Assembly: GCA_009778655.1 (NCBI GenBank)
Contig: WRFZ01000182.1
Location: 47,680 to 111,679 of the forward strand
DNA length: 64,000 bases
Origin: Candidatus Azobacteroides sp.
GTDB taxonomy: Bacteria; Bacteroidota; Bacteroidia; Bacteroidales; Azobacteroidaceae
Direction: 5' to 3'
Shown here: one piece after another, positions 8,039-16,752 of the stretch
Numbering within the stretch: position 1 is the first letter of the stretch
How the letters are laid out: the number at the start of each line of letters is the position of its first letter
Made by a program: the position numbers and the translations under genes
Notes under the pieces: generated by a model
What the model saw: the letters and a program-made list of their open reading frames with translations, nothing else
The model's database searches: none
Told to the model about the DNA's origin: nothing

Positions 8039-9541
8039 TTAAGCAAAATCAATTTCTACAGATTTGTCATTCACAATATTGTCAATTGCTAAATTTAATT
8101 TTGTTTTTAATTGTTTTGCAGTTTTGTCAAGTTCGTAAATACCTGCAATTTTATTAAACTCGTTATCATTGAGTAGGAAGTTATCCAAATTCCAACTTTT
8201 TGTAAGATATACTGCTTTTTCATTATGATATAGTTTTGCAACATTTTTTTGTCGCTCTTTTGGAAAAAGTGGAGTTTCAATTAAATGAAAATACGAAGGA
8301 GCACAATGTCCTCCTGAACCACCCACTCCAATATAGTCTATCATTCCTTTTTCTCTCCGATAAGCAAGAAAACATCTTATAAAAATACTTTCTGTTAAAT
8401 CGTTATTTTTGTTAATTATTCGGATAGCGTGATAATTGGTAGCCACATTATTAGTGTCTTCAATAACAACATAAGTTCTTCCTTTTCCAAATCCTTCTCC
8501 GCCAAAAATTATATCTCCCTGAGATATTGTTTTTAGTTTTGACGGTGTTCCAATATATGTGGTTTTCTCTACAAATCCATATTGACTAATATTTGTGGGT
8601 AAAACTAATTCGTAAAATCCTTTGACATAAGTGTCACTATCAATTCTTGTTCGGATAAAATTTTTCTCCAATGATGTTCCTCTTTCCCAATTAAATCCTC
8701 TTGATATGAGGTCAATACTTCCATATTTATAATTTTTGACTAAAAAATTTAACCTCTTAAAATTTTCATTATATAATCCTGTATCAAGTCTTCCAATAGA
8801 ATCAATTTCGTTTATTGTCGGAAAATCCATTGAAAATGATTTTTCTTTTTGATTGTTTTTTAATTCGTTATCAATAATATCGAATATTGTTTGATGCTTT
8901 TCTTTAATCAATTTTTCTTTGTCAATAATTGCTTGTGTAAGCACCTCAACAAACTTAATTGTTTCTGCTGCATCCTTGTTTGGAATTGGAATTTTACAAT
9001 CCAAAAACATTGTTTTTGCGTGTCGGATTGTTGCTCCTTTCGGAACCATAAAATCTAATTGTTCTCTAAATATTTGATGCTTGATGAAAGCAAGTAAGTA
9101 ATATTTATACTCATTTATAGGTAATTTGTAAATGGCACTTGAAGTCATAAAGTTGGGATAATCCTTTTCTAAAATGACAATTTCTCCAATATTGCTATCT
9201 TTTGAAATCAGCAAATCTCCTTCTTTAAAATTTTGTTTTACGAACACGCTTGGCATTACAGGCAATGCTGATTCAGAAGTAATCTCGGGTAAAAATGAAT
9301 ATGATTGAAGTGCTTTTGTTCTTAAAAAATAAAGCGGCGATTGCCTAATATAATTAAGGCTGCCAACTTCCACGCCCAAATCACTTCTTTTTAATGGACG
9401 AGATAAGAAATCTCCAACAAGTTTATAGTTTTTGTTGGGCATAATCAAATCCATATATTGCGAAGAAGATAAAGTAAAACCTTTTTCCTCAATACTTTTT
9501 ATAGAGATTGATTCTGGTGTTCTTATATAACTACTGTTCAT
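8039..9541 (-). CDS. hsdS: Restriction-modification specificity subunit (HsdS-like)
   Basis: A 500-residue protein with the two-fold layout of type I specificity subunits: two target-recognition regions (about 1-190 and 235-420), each followed by a helical spacer (about 190-235, IIDKEKLIKEKHQTIFDIID, and about 440-490). Typical wording is seen at the ends of the recognition halves, such as EGDLLISKDSNIGEIVIL and GDIIFGGEGFGKGRTYVV. It reads the DNA target for the methylase encoded immediately upstream (one base between genes). It is AT-rich compared with the flanking chromosome, consistent with recent acquisition. The family call is good; the recognition sequence cannot be predicted. Confidence 0.8.
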   Translation of the reverse strand: MNSSYIRTPESISIKSIEEKGFTLSSSQYMDLIMPNKNYKLVGDFLSRPLKRSDLGVEVGSLNYIRQSPLYFLRTKALQSYSFLPEITSESALPVMPSVFVKQNFKEGDLLISKDSNIGEIVILEKDYPNFMTSSAIYKLPINEYKYYLLAFIKHQIFREQLDFMVPKGATIRHAKTMFLDCKIPIPNKDAAETIKFVEVLTQAIIDKEKLIKEKHQTIFDIIDNELKNNQKEKSFSMDFPTINEIDSIGRLDTGLYNENFKRLNFLVKNYKYGSIDLISRGFNWERGTSLEKNFIRTRIDSDTYVKGFYELVLPTNISQYGFVEKTTYIGTPSKLKTISQGDIIFGGEGFGKGRTYVVIEDTNNVATNYHAIRIINKNNDLTESIFIRCFLAYRREKGMIDYIGVGGSGGHCAPSYFHLIETPLFPKERQKNVAKLYHNEKAVYLTKSWNLDNFLLNDNEFNKIAGIYELDKTAKQLKTKLNLAIDNIVNDKSVEIDFA

Positions 9542-9542
9542 T

Positions 9543-11039
9543 TTATTTCTTTTTTATGAATAAGTCTTTAAGTACTTCTTCTTGTCCTTCACACCATTCT
9601 TTGAAATGTTGGATTGTTTCCGTAAATTCTTCATCTAAGACTCTACCCCCTTCTTCGTTTATAACTGTTTCAAATGTTTCATAATCAACTTTATATATTG
9701 GCGAGAAAAATTTTACACGTTTGCTTGTTTTTACTTCATAACCAACTTTGTCAATTCCCCTAAAAAAGACTTGGTAATTTTGTTCTTTAAGTTTTGCTAA
9801 TTCTTTTTTTTTAGGTTTATAAGCGACTATAACAGTAGTATTTACTCCTGTTTCTCCAAATACATTTGCGGGCAAATCGAAAATGGCAACAATTCTCATT
9901 TTTTCCATTAACCACTTTCTTGCTTGTTTGTGTGTGTCTATTGATGCTATTGAGTTAGACAAAACAATTTCCATTCGTCCGTTTTCTTTTAAAATACGAT
10001 AAGCATTCTCCAAGAAAACAATACCTAAATCAATTTTTCGTCCACCGTATAAATTCCATAATTCGTAACACTCAATAAGTTCTTTTTCTTTCGTGTCTTT
10101 TGGCTCAAATGCCCTATCTTCGCCAAATGGCGGATTTGTCAAGACAATATCAAACTTTTTAAGTTTGGTATAATCATTTGTTTTTTCCCAATTACCACTT
10201 TTGTGCATCTCTGGAATTAGAGAACATAATTCGTTATTTGTATTAAATTTATGAGAAATAGAGCCTGAACCTGATTGGAATTTTAAAGTTGACCGTCCGT
10301 CTCCATTTAATAACATATTCAATTGAGCCAATATTACCATTTGATTGTCATTGTCAACCCCGAAAATGTTTTTATCATTCATTTCACTATCTGATTTCAC
10401 ATAGGAAACAGAAAGAAAATCGCCACTTCCACTTGTTGGGTCAATTACTGTTTCTCCGTCTTTTGGATTTACAATATCTACAATAAATTCAATTAGTGGT
10501 ATTGGTGTTAAAAATTGTGCTTTTTGAGTTTTTGTAAAGGCATTAGCAAATTGATAAAAAATAATTTGCCACAAATCACTTTTGCTGGATTTTGTAAAAG
10601 AGAAGTCTTGCAAACTATTCACAACAGAGGCAATTACTCTAACTTGTGCCTCATCTCGTAAATCCATTAAAGTTTCACTCAAAATTTCTTTATAAGTAGT
10701 TTCTGCCTGTTCTCTTAAATTGGCGATTCTTTTTGTAAAATTAATAACGTTACTATCGTTTAATGTTCTATAATCTCGCTCATTAGGCTCTATATAAAAC
10801 TGTAGTTTTTCTACATCTGTATTTTCATCTGGTTGAATAAAATATTTTAACCATTCATTTTTCTTTTCGTCAAAAATTTTAAGAGCAATCATTTGAATAA
10901 GAATTTCATATCCTCTTTGATTCATTAAACTTACTCTATCCATCGTGCGCAAAATCGAAGAAATACCGTCAGTTAGTTGAGTGCTATAAACGCCACTAAT
11001 TACCTCTAAATCGTCAATAGGTCCTTTTACTGCGGTCAA
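9543..11039 (-). CDS. hsdM: N-6 adenine DNA methylase (HsdM-like)
   Basis: The 498-residue protein has an N-terminal helical region (1-170), the SAM motif I VIDPTSGSGDFLS (198-210), the acidic residue of the next strand (GVDNDNQ, about 227-233), and the catalytic motif IV TNPPFGED (301-308). These are diagnostic of gamma-class type I N6-adenine methylases. It overlaps the nuclease-like gene upstream by 26 bases and is followed after one base by hsdS, so all are one operon. It would methylate adenine at the site chosen by HsdS, protecting the host. Confidence 0.9.
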   Translation of the reverse strand: MTAVKGPIDDLEVISGVYSTQLTDGISSILRTMDRVSLMNQRGYEILIQMIALKIFDEKKNEWLKYFIQPDENTDVEKLQFYIEPNERDYRTLNDSNVINFTKRIANLREQAETTYKEILSETLMDLRDEAQVRVIASVVNSLQDFSFTKSSKSDLWQIIFYQFANAFTKTQKAQFLTPIPLIEFIVDIVNPKDGETVIDPTSGSGDFLSVSYVKSDSEMNDKNIFGVDNDNQMVILAQLNMLLNGDGRSTLKFQSGSGSISHKFNTNNELCSLIPEMHKSGNWEKTNDYTKLKKFDIVLTNPPFGEDRAFEPKDTKEKELIECYELWNLYGGRKIDLGIVFLENAYRILKENGRMEIVLSNSIASIDTHKQARKWLMEKMRIVAIFDLPANVFGETGVNTTVIVAYKPKKKELAKLKEQNYQVFFRGIDKVGYEVKTSKRVKFFSPIYKVDYETFETVINEEGGRVLDEEFTETIQHFKEWCEGQEEVLKDLFIKKK

Positions 11040-11694
11040 TTTTTGGATGATCTATTTTGTTTAGTAATTTATCAAAATCTGGAATATCACTGTAAACATC
11101 CGTTAGATGAAGTTGTAAGTCTTTGGTTTGGCTTTCTTCTTTTTTTGTATTGTATCCTTCATTTAGTCGTAAAAATTTACCTCCTTGTTTTTTGAAAAGA
11201 TAAAGCCTTCCTGCGTCATACAAAATACCAAGACAAAAATCATTTTCTGATTCCTTTAACGCTGACTTTAATTGCTGATTCCAAACGGTTTCAACATCTT
11301 TGCTGTTTTCTTTTTTGATTTCTATTACAGCAATTATATGCTTTCGTAACCAATCAAGTGCCTCTTGGCTTTTGTTTGTGTGAAACTCTTTGTAATGTTC
11401 AAACCAATTTGCATCATCAAAAATCGCTCCGTCAAATTTTATCGGCACAGAATTTTTGTTGCCTTTAGGGAAATAAACTTCCGTCCCAATGTAGTCTTTT
11501 GAATACATTCCCGAATAAACCAAAGAATAAAAAAGCTGCCATTTGTAATATTGTTCATTATTACTTCCGTTTTTTTTCTTTAATCCTGTTTTCTTCGCAA
11601 CAGTCAAATGTTCTGGCAAAAAAATATCAAATTCGATAGAATTCGAATATTTCGTATCAAACTCTGCTTTTGCTTGTGAAAATGACTTTGCCAT
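11014..11694 (-). CDS. Stand-alone PD-(D/E)XK nuclease-like protein (HsdR N-terminal type)
   Basis: A 226-residue protein that resembles only the N-terminal nuclease domain of type I R subunits. Candidate catalytic residues are Asp88 (PIKFDGA), Glu125-x-Lys127 (AVIEIKKEN) and a Gln at 140/141 (VWNQQLKSAL), followed by the typical strand pair FCLGILYDAGRLYLFKK. No DEAD/DEAH helicase motifs occur in it or anywhere in the island, so the ATP-driven motor of classical HsdR is absent. It overlaps hsdM by 26 bases and lies one base after the regulator gene. It could cut DNA beside the methylase complex in a motor-free way, or it could be a nicking or inactive relic. Confidence 0.7.
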   Translation of the reverse strand: MAKSFSQAKAEFDTKYSNSIEFDIFLPEHLTVAKKTGLKKKNGSNNEQYYKWQLFYSLVYSGMYSKDYIGTEVYFPKGNKNSVPIKFDGAIFDDANWFEHYKEFHTNKSQEALDWLRKHIIAVIEIKKENSKDVETVWNQQLKSALKESENDFCLGILYDAGRLYLFKKQGGKFLRLNEGYNTKKEESQTKDLQLHLTDVYSDIPDFDKLLNKIDHPKIDRSKRTY

Positions 11695-11695
11695 A

Positions 11696-12031
11696 CTATT
11701 TATAGTTTTTTGATGTTTTACGTTTGGACTTAATATATGCTGCTTTGTTTTTTGCTACTCGTAAAGCAATACTGTCAAGATTTTCTTCAACAAATTGATA
11801 AGCAAATTTATCCGTTGTTGCTTCAAAGAACAGAATTTTACTATCAACATTGAAAATTTTTGCAAAGTTTTCTATCAGTTCTTTGGGAGGTTTTCTGATA
11901 TTCCTTTCATATTTAGATAAAACTGATGTGTCAATATCCAATAACGCAGCAACTTTCCTCTGAGGCAATTTTTTCTTTAATCTCAGTTGTTTTACGGTTT
12001 CACCGAATGTTGTTATACTCATTTTTGACAT
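11696..12031 (-). CDS. XRE-family regulator (C-protein-like) of the restriction island
   Basis: The 111-residue protein has an N-terminal XRE helix-turn-helix (about 8-62): FGETVKQLRLKKKLPQRKVA, then ALLDIDTSVLSKYERNIRKP. This is the Cro/C1-type fold. It is the first gene of the four-gene restriction-modification operon, and palindromic sites at 12043-12097 lie just before its start, the usual place for controller (C) protein operators that delay nuclease expression after entry into a new host. The C-terminal 40 residues are basic (RVAKNKAAYIKSKRKTSKNYK). Role inferred from order and sites. Confidence 0.75.
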   Translation of the reverse strand: MSKMSITTFGETVKQLRLKKKLPQRKVAALLDIDTSVLSKYERNIRKPPKELIENFAKIFNVDSKILFFEATTDKFAYQFVEENLDSIALRVAKNKAAYIKSKRKTSKNYK

Positions 12032-12041
12032 TTTATTGTAT

Positions 12042-12097
12042 TGACAAAATTTTGTCTAAAATTAGATAAAAATTTTCAACTGACAAAATTTTTCAGT
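12042..12097. promoter_or_regulatory. Paired palindromic operators upstream of the XRE regulator
   Basis: A perfect 14-base palindrome GACAAAATTTTGTC (12043-12056) and a near-perfect one, ACTGA-CAAAATTTT-TCAGT (12079-12097), share the direct core TGACAAAATTTT and start 39 bases apart. Both lie 12-66 bases before the regulator ATG. Paired sites of this kind are the normal layout of C-protein boxes. Region 12098-12307 beyond them shows nothing convincing. Confidence 0.7.
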
Positions 12098-12307
12098 AAA
12101 AAATATTTCGATGGTATTTCTGTATTTTGTCTGTTGACGTTCGCACTAAGGTTCGGCAGGGTTGCACACAACTCTTAAATACACACAAAGATACATGATT
12201 TTCTATTTTATAATATTTTCTTGAAAGATTTATATACAGACCGATAAACGTATGGCAAATTCCATCTGTTGTTTGAGGTCGGATTCGATGTATTTCTTGC
12301 CGTAAGT

Positions 12308-12338
12308 TTTGAAACCCCGGCAAAAAGCCTTACTTTTG
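12308..12338 (+). promoter_or_regulatory. Promoter of metA
   Basis: TTTG at 12308-12311 and TACTTTTG at 12331-12338 with a 19-base spacer match the Bacteroidota -33/-7 consensus exactly. The ATG of metA is 28 bases downstream. Confidence 0.8.
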
Positions 12339-12366
12339 CAATCAAATTTGTGATTTCCTATTTATT

Positions 12367-13305
12367 ATGCCATTAAATATACCTCATAATTTACCGGCTG
12401 TCGAAGCGTTGAAGAAGGAAAATATCTTTGTGATGGACGATTTACGCGCTTCTACGCAAGATATTCGCCCGTTGAAAGTGGCGCTCTTGAATCTCATGCC
12501 CGTAAAAATTGTTACCGAAACGGATTTTGTACGCTTGCTTTCCAACAGCCCGCTGCAAGTTGAAATTGATTTGCTGAAAATGCAATCGCACGACAGTAAG
12601 AATACATCTCAAGAACATTTGGCTACGTTTTATAAAAATTTCAACGATATTCGTAAGTCAAATTACGATGGGCTGATTATTACGGGCGCTCCCGTGGAAT
12701 TACTTGACTTTGAAGAAGTCAATTATTGGAATGAGTTGGTTGAAATCATGGATTGGGCGTCTCGGCATGTTACTTCTACTCTGTATATTTGTTGGGCGGC
12801 ACAGGCCGGATTGTATCATTTTTACGGGATTCCCAAATATCCTTTGCGTGCGAAAAAATTCGGCGTATTTAAACATACGGCCAATAATCCGAATGTTGCG
12901 CTTTTTCGCGGATTCGACGATGAGTTTTATGTTCCGCACAGCCGGCATACCGAGATACGCAAGGACGATATTTTGAAAGTTCCCGCTTTGAGCATCCTTG
13001 CCGAATCAACCGAAGCGGGCGTATATATTGTTATGTCGCGGGGCGGACGCGAGATTTTCATTACCGGACATTCCGAATATGCTCCCGATACGCTGCATAG
13101 AGAATACCTGCGTGATTTGAGTAAGCAATTGCCTATCAATATTCCGGCTAATTACTATACCGATAATGATCCGCAAAAAGAAATTAAAGTACGATGGCGC
13201 GCCCACGGCCATTTGATGTTTAAGAACTGGTTGAATTATTATATTTACCAATCAACGCCTTACCATCCGGAAGAAATTGAAGCCTTGGGTGATATCCATG
13301 TATAA
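12367..13305 (+). CDS. metA: Homoserine O-acyltransferase MetA (probably acetyl-CoA dependent)
   Basis: A 312-residue protein of the MetA family, full length and collinear throughout ([20 protein letters not shown] at the start). The acyl-enzyme cysteine is Cys142 ([11 protein letters not shown]). Residue 111 is Glu ([10 protein letters not shown]). In this family Glu111 has been tied to acetyl-CoA use, as in Bacillus cereus, whereas Gly111 gives succinyl-CoA use as in E. coli, so this enzyme is better called homoserine O-acetyltransferase. It makes the activated homoserine for methionine synthesis in the cytoplasm. It has a strong promoter at 12308-12338, and the U32 gene follows three bases after its stop. 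Confidence 0.93.
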   Translation: MPLNIPHNLPAVEALKKENIFVMDDLRASTQDIRPLKVALLNLMPVKIVTETDFVRLLSNSPLQVEIDLLKMQSHDSKNTSQEHLATFYKNFNDIRKSNYDGLIITGAPVELLDFEEVNYWNELVEIMDWASRHVTSTLYICWAAQAGLYHFYGIPKYPLRAKKFGVFKHTANNPNVALFRGFDDEFYVPHSRHTEIRKDDILKVPALSILAESTEAGVYIVMSRGGREIFITGHSEYAPDTLHREYLRDLSKQLPINIPANYYTDNDPQKEIKVRWRAHGHLMFKNWLNYYIYQSTPYHPEEIEALGDIHV

Positions 13306-13308
13306 CGT

Positions 13309-15129
13309 ATGAAAACGGCGAGAAGAATCGAGCTGTTGGCTCCCGCTAAAAATTTGGAAACGGGAATAGAAGCCATCAATCATGGCGCCGACGCGGTTTA
13401 TATCGGCGCTCCGCAATTCAGCGCCCGTGCAAGTGCGGGAAACTCGTTGGAAGACATCGGGCAATTAATCGAATATGCTCATACCTATTGGGCAAAGGTC
13501 TATGTAGCACTTAATACGCTTATTTACGATTCCGAATTTCCGATTGCGGAAAAATTCATTCGCGAATTATATACCATGAGAGTGGATGCCTTAATTATCC
13601 AAGACTTGGGGATTTTAAATTTGCCGATTCCTCCTGTTCCGTTACATGCAAGTACGCAATGCGATAATCGAAGTATCGAGAAAGTCCGTTTCTTTGAAGA
13701 AGCCGGGTTTTCCCGCGCTGTTTTGGCTCGCGAGCTTTCATTATCCGAAATCAAAGCGCTTGCCGAACAAACTCATCTTCAGCTGGAGGTGTTTGTACAT
13801 GGAGCGTTATGCGTTTCTTACAGCGGACAATGCTATATCAGCCAAGCGCTCGCCGGAAGAAGCGCCAACCGTGGCGAATGCGCGCAATTCTGTCGTTTAC
13901 CTTACACTCTGCAAGACGCTTCGGGAAAGATTATAGCTCAAAACAAGCATTTATTGTCATTGAAAGATTTGAATTTGTCGAAACATTTGGAGGATTTGCT
14001 TGATGCGGGCGTTACTTCGTTGAAAATCGAAGGTCGTTTAAAAGAGACCGGTTATGTGAAAAATATCACGGCGTATTACCGGCAACGATTGGATGAAATC
14101 TTCTCGAAGAGACCGGAATACATTCGGGCTTCTTCGGGACGCACGATTCCTTTTTTTGTTCCCGATCCGGCGAAAAGTTTTAATCGGGGATTTACCACGT
14201 ATTTTCTGAACGGAAGAAATCAAGCGATTGCATCGCCCGAAACGCCCAAATCGTTCGGCGAACCGATAGGAAATGTGAAGGATTTGAATCGAAATTATTT
14301 TACCGTTTCCGGACAAAAAACGGTTCATAACGGCGACGGTCTTTGTTTTATCAACGGACAAAAAGAAATGCAAGGATTTCGGGTCAATAGAGCGGAGGTC
14401 GGAAAAATTTTTCCGGCAGAGATGCCGTCTCTCCTACCCGGAACAACGCTTTACCGGAATTACGATCATGAATTTGAGAAAACGCTTTCCAAAAAATCGG
14501 CGGAAAGAAAAATCGAAATCGAATTTGAATTAGCGGAAAACGCTTTCGGATTCAGCTTGACAGCCGCAGACGAAGATTTTTGCCAGGCAACCGTTGCTCT
14601 CCCTTTCGTCAAGGAGACGGCTCAAAAAGACCAACAGGCGAATTACTGGGAGCAGTTATCCAAATTAGGCAATACGTCTTTTGAATTAAGTCGGTTAACA
14701 ATTTCTTTGACCGAAAATCAGTTCATACCCTCTTCGGTTTTAAGCGATTTGAAACGGCGAACCATTGATTGTTTACTGTCGGCGCGTAAAATCAATTACC
14801 TGCAAGCCAAAAGGGTAGCGCCGACCGTTTTTCCGGTTTATCCTCAATCGGCTTTAACCTATTTGGGTAATGTTGCGAATAAAAATGCAGAAGCTTTTTA
14901 TTTTCGGTGCGGAGTGAAACAAATTGCTCCCGCCTTTGAGAACCAAATGCCGGAAGATGTTCCGCTGATGTTTACCAAATATTGCATCCTCTACCCAATG
15001 GGATATTGTAAAAAAGATAAAAAGACCTCCTCGGATTTCAAAGAACCGCTGTATCTTCTCTCCGGGAAAAACCGGCTGCAACTGCAGTTCGATTGTGTGA
15101 ATTGCGAGATGCGAGTGATTCGAGTTTAA
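13309..15129 (+). CDS. Peptidase U32 family protein (RlhA-like, 23S rRNA hydroxylation)
   Basis: The 606-residue protein opens with the U32 lead IELLAPAKNLETGIEAINHGADAVYIG. The U32 signature lies at about 160-197 (EVFVHGALCVSYSGQCYISQ, then RSANRGECAQFC) with Cys168, Cys175, Cys191 and Cys195 placed as in members that bind an iron-sulfur cluster. A second region after about residue 390 (YDHEFEKTLSKKSAERKIEI onwards) matches the DUF3656-like extension seen in long-form members such as E. coli RlhA, which hydroxylates C2501 of 23S rRNA. It follows metA by three bases and is probably co-transcribed. A hairpin terminator overlaps its stop. Assignment to RlhA rather than another long U32 protein rests on length and the extension. 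Confidence 0.8.
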   Translation: MKTARRIELLAPAKNLETGIEAINHGADAVYIGAPQFSARASAGNSLEDIGQLIEYAHTYWAKVYVALNTLIYDSEFPIAEKFIRELYTMRVDALIIQDLGILNLPIPPVPLHASTQCDNRSIEKVRFFEEAGFSRAVLARELSLSEIKALAEQTHLQLEVFVHGALCVSYSGQCYISQALAGRSANRGECAQFCRLPYTLQDASGKIIAQNKHLLSLKDLNLSKHLEDLLDAGVTSLKIEGRLKETGYVKNITAYYRQRLDEIFSKRPEYIRASSGRTIPFFVPDPAKSFNRGFTTYFLNGRNQAIASPETPKSFGEPIGNVKDLNRNYFTVSGQKTVHNGDGLCFINGQKEMQGFRVNRAEVGKIFPAEMPSLLPGTTLYRNYDHEFEKTLSKKSAERKIEIEFELAENAFGFSLTAADEDFCQATVALPFVKETAQKDQQANYWEQLSKLGNTSFELSRLTISLTENQFIPSSVLSDLKRRTIDCLLSARKINYLQAKRVAPTVFPVYPQSALTYLGNVANKNAEAFYFRCGVKQIAPAFENQMPEDVPLMFTKYCILYPMGYCKKDKKTSSDFKEPLYLLSGKNRLQLQFDCVNCEMRVIRV

Positions 15130-15164
15130 GAGACGGGAACGGGAATTATTCCATTCCTGTCTCT
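15129..15164. terminator. Hairpin terminator between convergent genes
   Basis: AGAGACGGGAACGG (15129-15142) pairs with CCATTCCTGTCTCT (15151-15164), giving a long stem with two G-U pairs, followed on the plus strand by CAATTTTGTTTG. It serves the U32 gene and may also stop minus-strand transcripts. Confidence 0.65.
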
Positions 15165-15198
15165 CAATTTTGTTTGCAAAAACTTCAAAAATAATCGG

Positions 15199-16752
15199 TT
15201 ATTTTGTAATTTCAAATTTGGATTGCGGACTATTGAAAACAGCGCCCGAACAAATGTTAAGCTTACCTTTAGGCGTAAGTTTTATGGAAGCGCTGTTTTT
15301 TAATGTTACAGAGCTTCCGGGTAATGCTTTAATATTGGCATTTATTATTTTTCCCCCATCAACCGCAAGATTAGCTCCGGGTCTGATAATAATCATTGAA
15401 GAACCGCTCATTGTAAGCGTACAGGTTGAATTCAACGTAAGCGTGCCGGATTCTATTATAAGATCATTACAGAGACTTTGATTTGTACTCCAAACGGTAT
15501 TTGTTTTGATGAAGGTTTTTGCGCATGTCTTGAAGTATTCTCCCGTATTTTGAGGGTCATGTCTTTCGGATCCCCATTCGATACGATTCGGATTGCCGTT
15601 GGTTTTCCAAACGTAAACTTTGTTTCCGGTAGCTGCGATTACTTCATTCTTTCCATCATTATCCAAATCAATCACACAAGGTGTCATTCGCTCAAAATTC
15701 TGATCCGCTCGAAGAGGAAATCCGAGAACGGCGGCGCCGTTGGGTTTTATACCGTAAAGTTTACCTTCACTTTGAGAAGCGACTAAAATTTCAGCTTGAT
15801 TGTCTCCATCTACGTCTGCCAGAATAGGCGTATTTAAACTCCCGGAAACTCCCGAAAGGGTTGTTGAAGATGCTAAGCTACCAGATTTATTCCATACATA
15901 TACGACTCCGGCCCCGGCGGCGATAACATATAAATTGCCGTCATTATACAAATTGCCGACAGATATTTCTTGAGAAAGAGTGCCGGTTGCTCTTGTAAAC
16001 GTTTGTGTGGTTCCCCAACCCGACAACAATGTTCCGTTTGGTTTAATAGCATAAACTATACCTTGGGTAGGACTACTTGTACTTGAACCCGCAATCACTA
16101 TTTCTTTTTTACCATCTCCGTCCAGATCACAAATCACGGGAGATGATTTAAATTCATAACCGGATTTGCTGAAAACAGGATTAGCGGAATAAGGCGTCCC
16201 GTTGTGATGCCAAATATAAACTCCCGTAGAATAACCGGCAATGATTTCTTTATCTCCGTCTCCGTCCAGATCTGCAACAGCGATTGTCGTATAATTATTT
16301 TCATTCCCGAAACTGTATAAGGTGTTTCCGTTATTATCAAGTACTTGAATTTGAGGATTGCTACTGTTTGCATCGGGTTTCAAGACAATTTCCATAGATC
16401 CGTCGCTGCTGTTATCTGCATTGGCAATAACGGCTCCTTTCAAAAATGTTTGAACAGTCGGTTTTTGCCACAACATATCCGGTAACCGGTCTCCATTTTT
16501 GTCTTCTGCTATATGGCATGTTATATAACCATTACGAGCATTGCTCATTTCACGGCTAACCGATACAATCTGTTTTTCGCCTGTAGCATACAAATCTCCG
16601 ATAGCTACCGGAGCTTGTATGGAAGCGTCAAATTTTGCGAAACCGCTATAAGTAGTGATATTATTATCTATGTCAAACAGCTCCGGTAGAAGATACTGCA
16701 GCCGCTTTATAAAAATATTTGGTAAGTGCCGGTAAATTACTCTGATCGTCAA
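15199..16752 (-). CDS. FG-GAP/VCBS repeat region, frameshifted C-terminal part of the C25 peptidase
   Basis: The frame encodes 517 residues, but sensible sequence begins only near 16675 (DIDNNITTYSGFAKF); the preceding residues are out-of-frame reading of the fibronectin-like end of the upstream gene. It carries several FG-GAP/VCBS calcium-binding blocks (VADLDGDGDKEIIAG, CDLDGDGKKEIVIAG, ADVDGDNQAEILVAS, IDLDNDGKNEVIAA), expected to form a beta-propeller, then a short beta-rich tail (GTLTLNSTCTLTMSG, then GANLAVDGGKII). No own signal peptide or start context is present. It most likely belongs to one protein of about 1,530 residues with the peptidase at 16673-19807, interrupted by a +1/-1 frame change at about 16673-16680. 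No typical type A sorting domain is visible at the end. Confidence 0.7.
   Translation of the reverse strand: MTIRVIYRHLPNIFIKRLQYLLPELFDIDNNITTYSGFAKFDASIQAPVAIGDLYATGEKQIVSVSREMSNARNGYITCHIAEDKNGDRLPDMLWQKPTVQTFLKGAVIANADNSSDGSMEIVLKPDANSSNPQIQVLDNNGNTLYSFGNENNYTTIAVADLDGDGDKEIIAGYSTGVYIWHHNGTPYSANPVFSKSGYEFKSSPVICDLDGDGKKEIVIAGSSTSSPTQGIVYAIKPNGTLLSGWGTTQTFTRATGTLSQEISVGNLYNDGNLYVIAAGAGVVYVWNKSGSLASSTTLSGVSGSLNTPILADVDGDNQAEILVASQSEGKLYGIKPNGAAVLGFPLRADQNFERMTPCVIDLDNDGKNEVIAATGNKVYVWKTNGNPNRIEWGSERHDPQNTGEYFKTCAKTFIKTNTVWSTNQSLCNDLIIESGTLTLNSTCTLTMSGSSMIIIRPGANLAVDGGKIINANIKALPGSSVTLKNSASIKLTPKGKLNICSGAVFNSPQSKFEITK

Noticed and set aside
7852..8052. A 66-codon open frame at the left edge of the restriction island
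   Set aside because: It has no plausible start context and overlaps the hsdS 3' end. The underlying DNA may be a dispersed non-coding repeat, but I cannot show this from one window.
12093..12323. A 76-codon open frame on the minus strand between the restriction island and metA
   Set aside because: Its composition is not protein-like and it overlaps operator and promoter sequences. A hint of a gene fragment in another frame was too weak to call.
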